NCBI GenBank assembly: GCA_937901265.1
Contig: CALCHA010000082.1
Location: forward strand, 1-5,439
DNA length: 5,439 nucleotides
DNA from: an uncultured Phycisphaerales bacterium
GTDB taxonomy: Bacteria > Planctomycetota > Phycisphaerae > WQYP01
Reading direction: 5' to 3'
Part shown: positions 5,405 to 5,439 of the stretch, piece after piece
Position numbering within the stretch: the first letter of the stretch is position 1
Layout of the letters: each line of letters starts with the position of its first letter
Translations under genes and position numbers: made by a program
The notes under the pieces: model-generated
The model's input: the letters and a program-made list of their open reading frames with translations, nothing else
Database searches by the model: none
Told to the model about the DNA's origin: nothing

Positions 5405-5413
5405 TGTGGATGC
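5405..5413 (-). promoter_or_regulatory. Weak DnaA box-like site
   Basis: The minus strand reads GCATCCACA, matching the last seven of nine positions of the consensus. It is weak alone and is listed because it continues the cluster near the right edge. Confidence 0.35.
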
Positions 5414-5439
5414 GTCCGAAATCCGCGGGTGCGCGGGCC

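Larger units (their letters stand above)
4835..5439. other. Non-coding dnaA upstream region, candidate oriC
   Basis: About 600 bases without a credible gene; the open frames here are Arg/Pro/Ala-rich and run through the DnaA boxes. The right part (5233-5413) holds one perfect and three weaker DnaA boxes in both orientations, with an AT-rich run between the first two. The left part (4891-5196) holds a series of perfect hairpins. Location beside dnaA plus DnaA boxes is the classical arrangement of a bacterial origin. The window ends before the far boundary can be seen, so more boxes or a neighbouring gene may follow. GCAGCAGCTGC and GCAGCCGCTGC around 5035-5062 add a small local repeat. Confidence 0.65.

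Overview
The window is GC-rich bacterial chromosomal DNA. The best-supported landmark is a complete dnaA gene on the minus strand (about 3344-4807), followed to its right by a non-coding stretch of about 630 bases. That stretch carries a perfect DnaA box (TTATCCACA), three weaker boxes, an AT-rich run and several perfect inverted repeats. It reads as a dnaA leader plus candidate replication origin (oriC). The high GC content, the divergent DnaA, the secreted or membrane-anchored protein with a carboxypeptidase-regulatory-like domain and the family 43 glycosidase would suit a planctomycete of the Phycisphaerae type. That placement is inference and is not proven by the sequence.

Layout from left to right. 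Positions 1-557 (+) hold the C-terminal part of a GH43-type glycoside hydrolase whose 5' end lies outside the window. Positions 613-1629 (+) hold an exported or membrane-anchored protein of unknown function with an N-terminal carboxypeptidase-regulatory-like domain, preceded by a strong Shine-Dalgarno (SD) sequence. Positions 1764-2315 (+) hold a small protein whose C-terminal half is a LexA-like winged helix-turn-helix; its N-terminal half is unrecognised and its start is uncertain. Converging on it from the minus strand are a small unknown gene (2429-2650) and a DUF6398-family gene (2730-3260). The latter has a plausible sigma70-type promoter just downstream of dnaA. Then come dnaA (-) and the putative origin.

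The plus-strand genes look like carbohydrate-degradation and surface functions plus one small regulator. They have no obvious link to the replication module at the right end. No dnaN or other usual dnaA neighbour is present on the left side of dnaA.

The observations most worth following up are three. One is the nested, mutually exclusive hairpins upstream of dnaA, built from four copies of one 7-mer. The second is the ATGA-coupled small gene downstream of the DUF6398 gene, whose start and body lie in different frames. The third is the oriC candidate itself. I saw no CRISPR array, tRNA, rRNA or intact mobile element.
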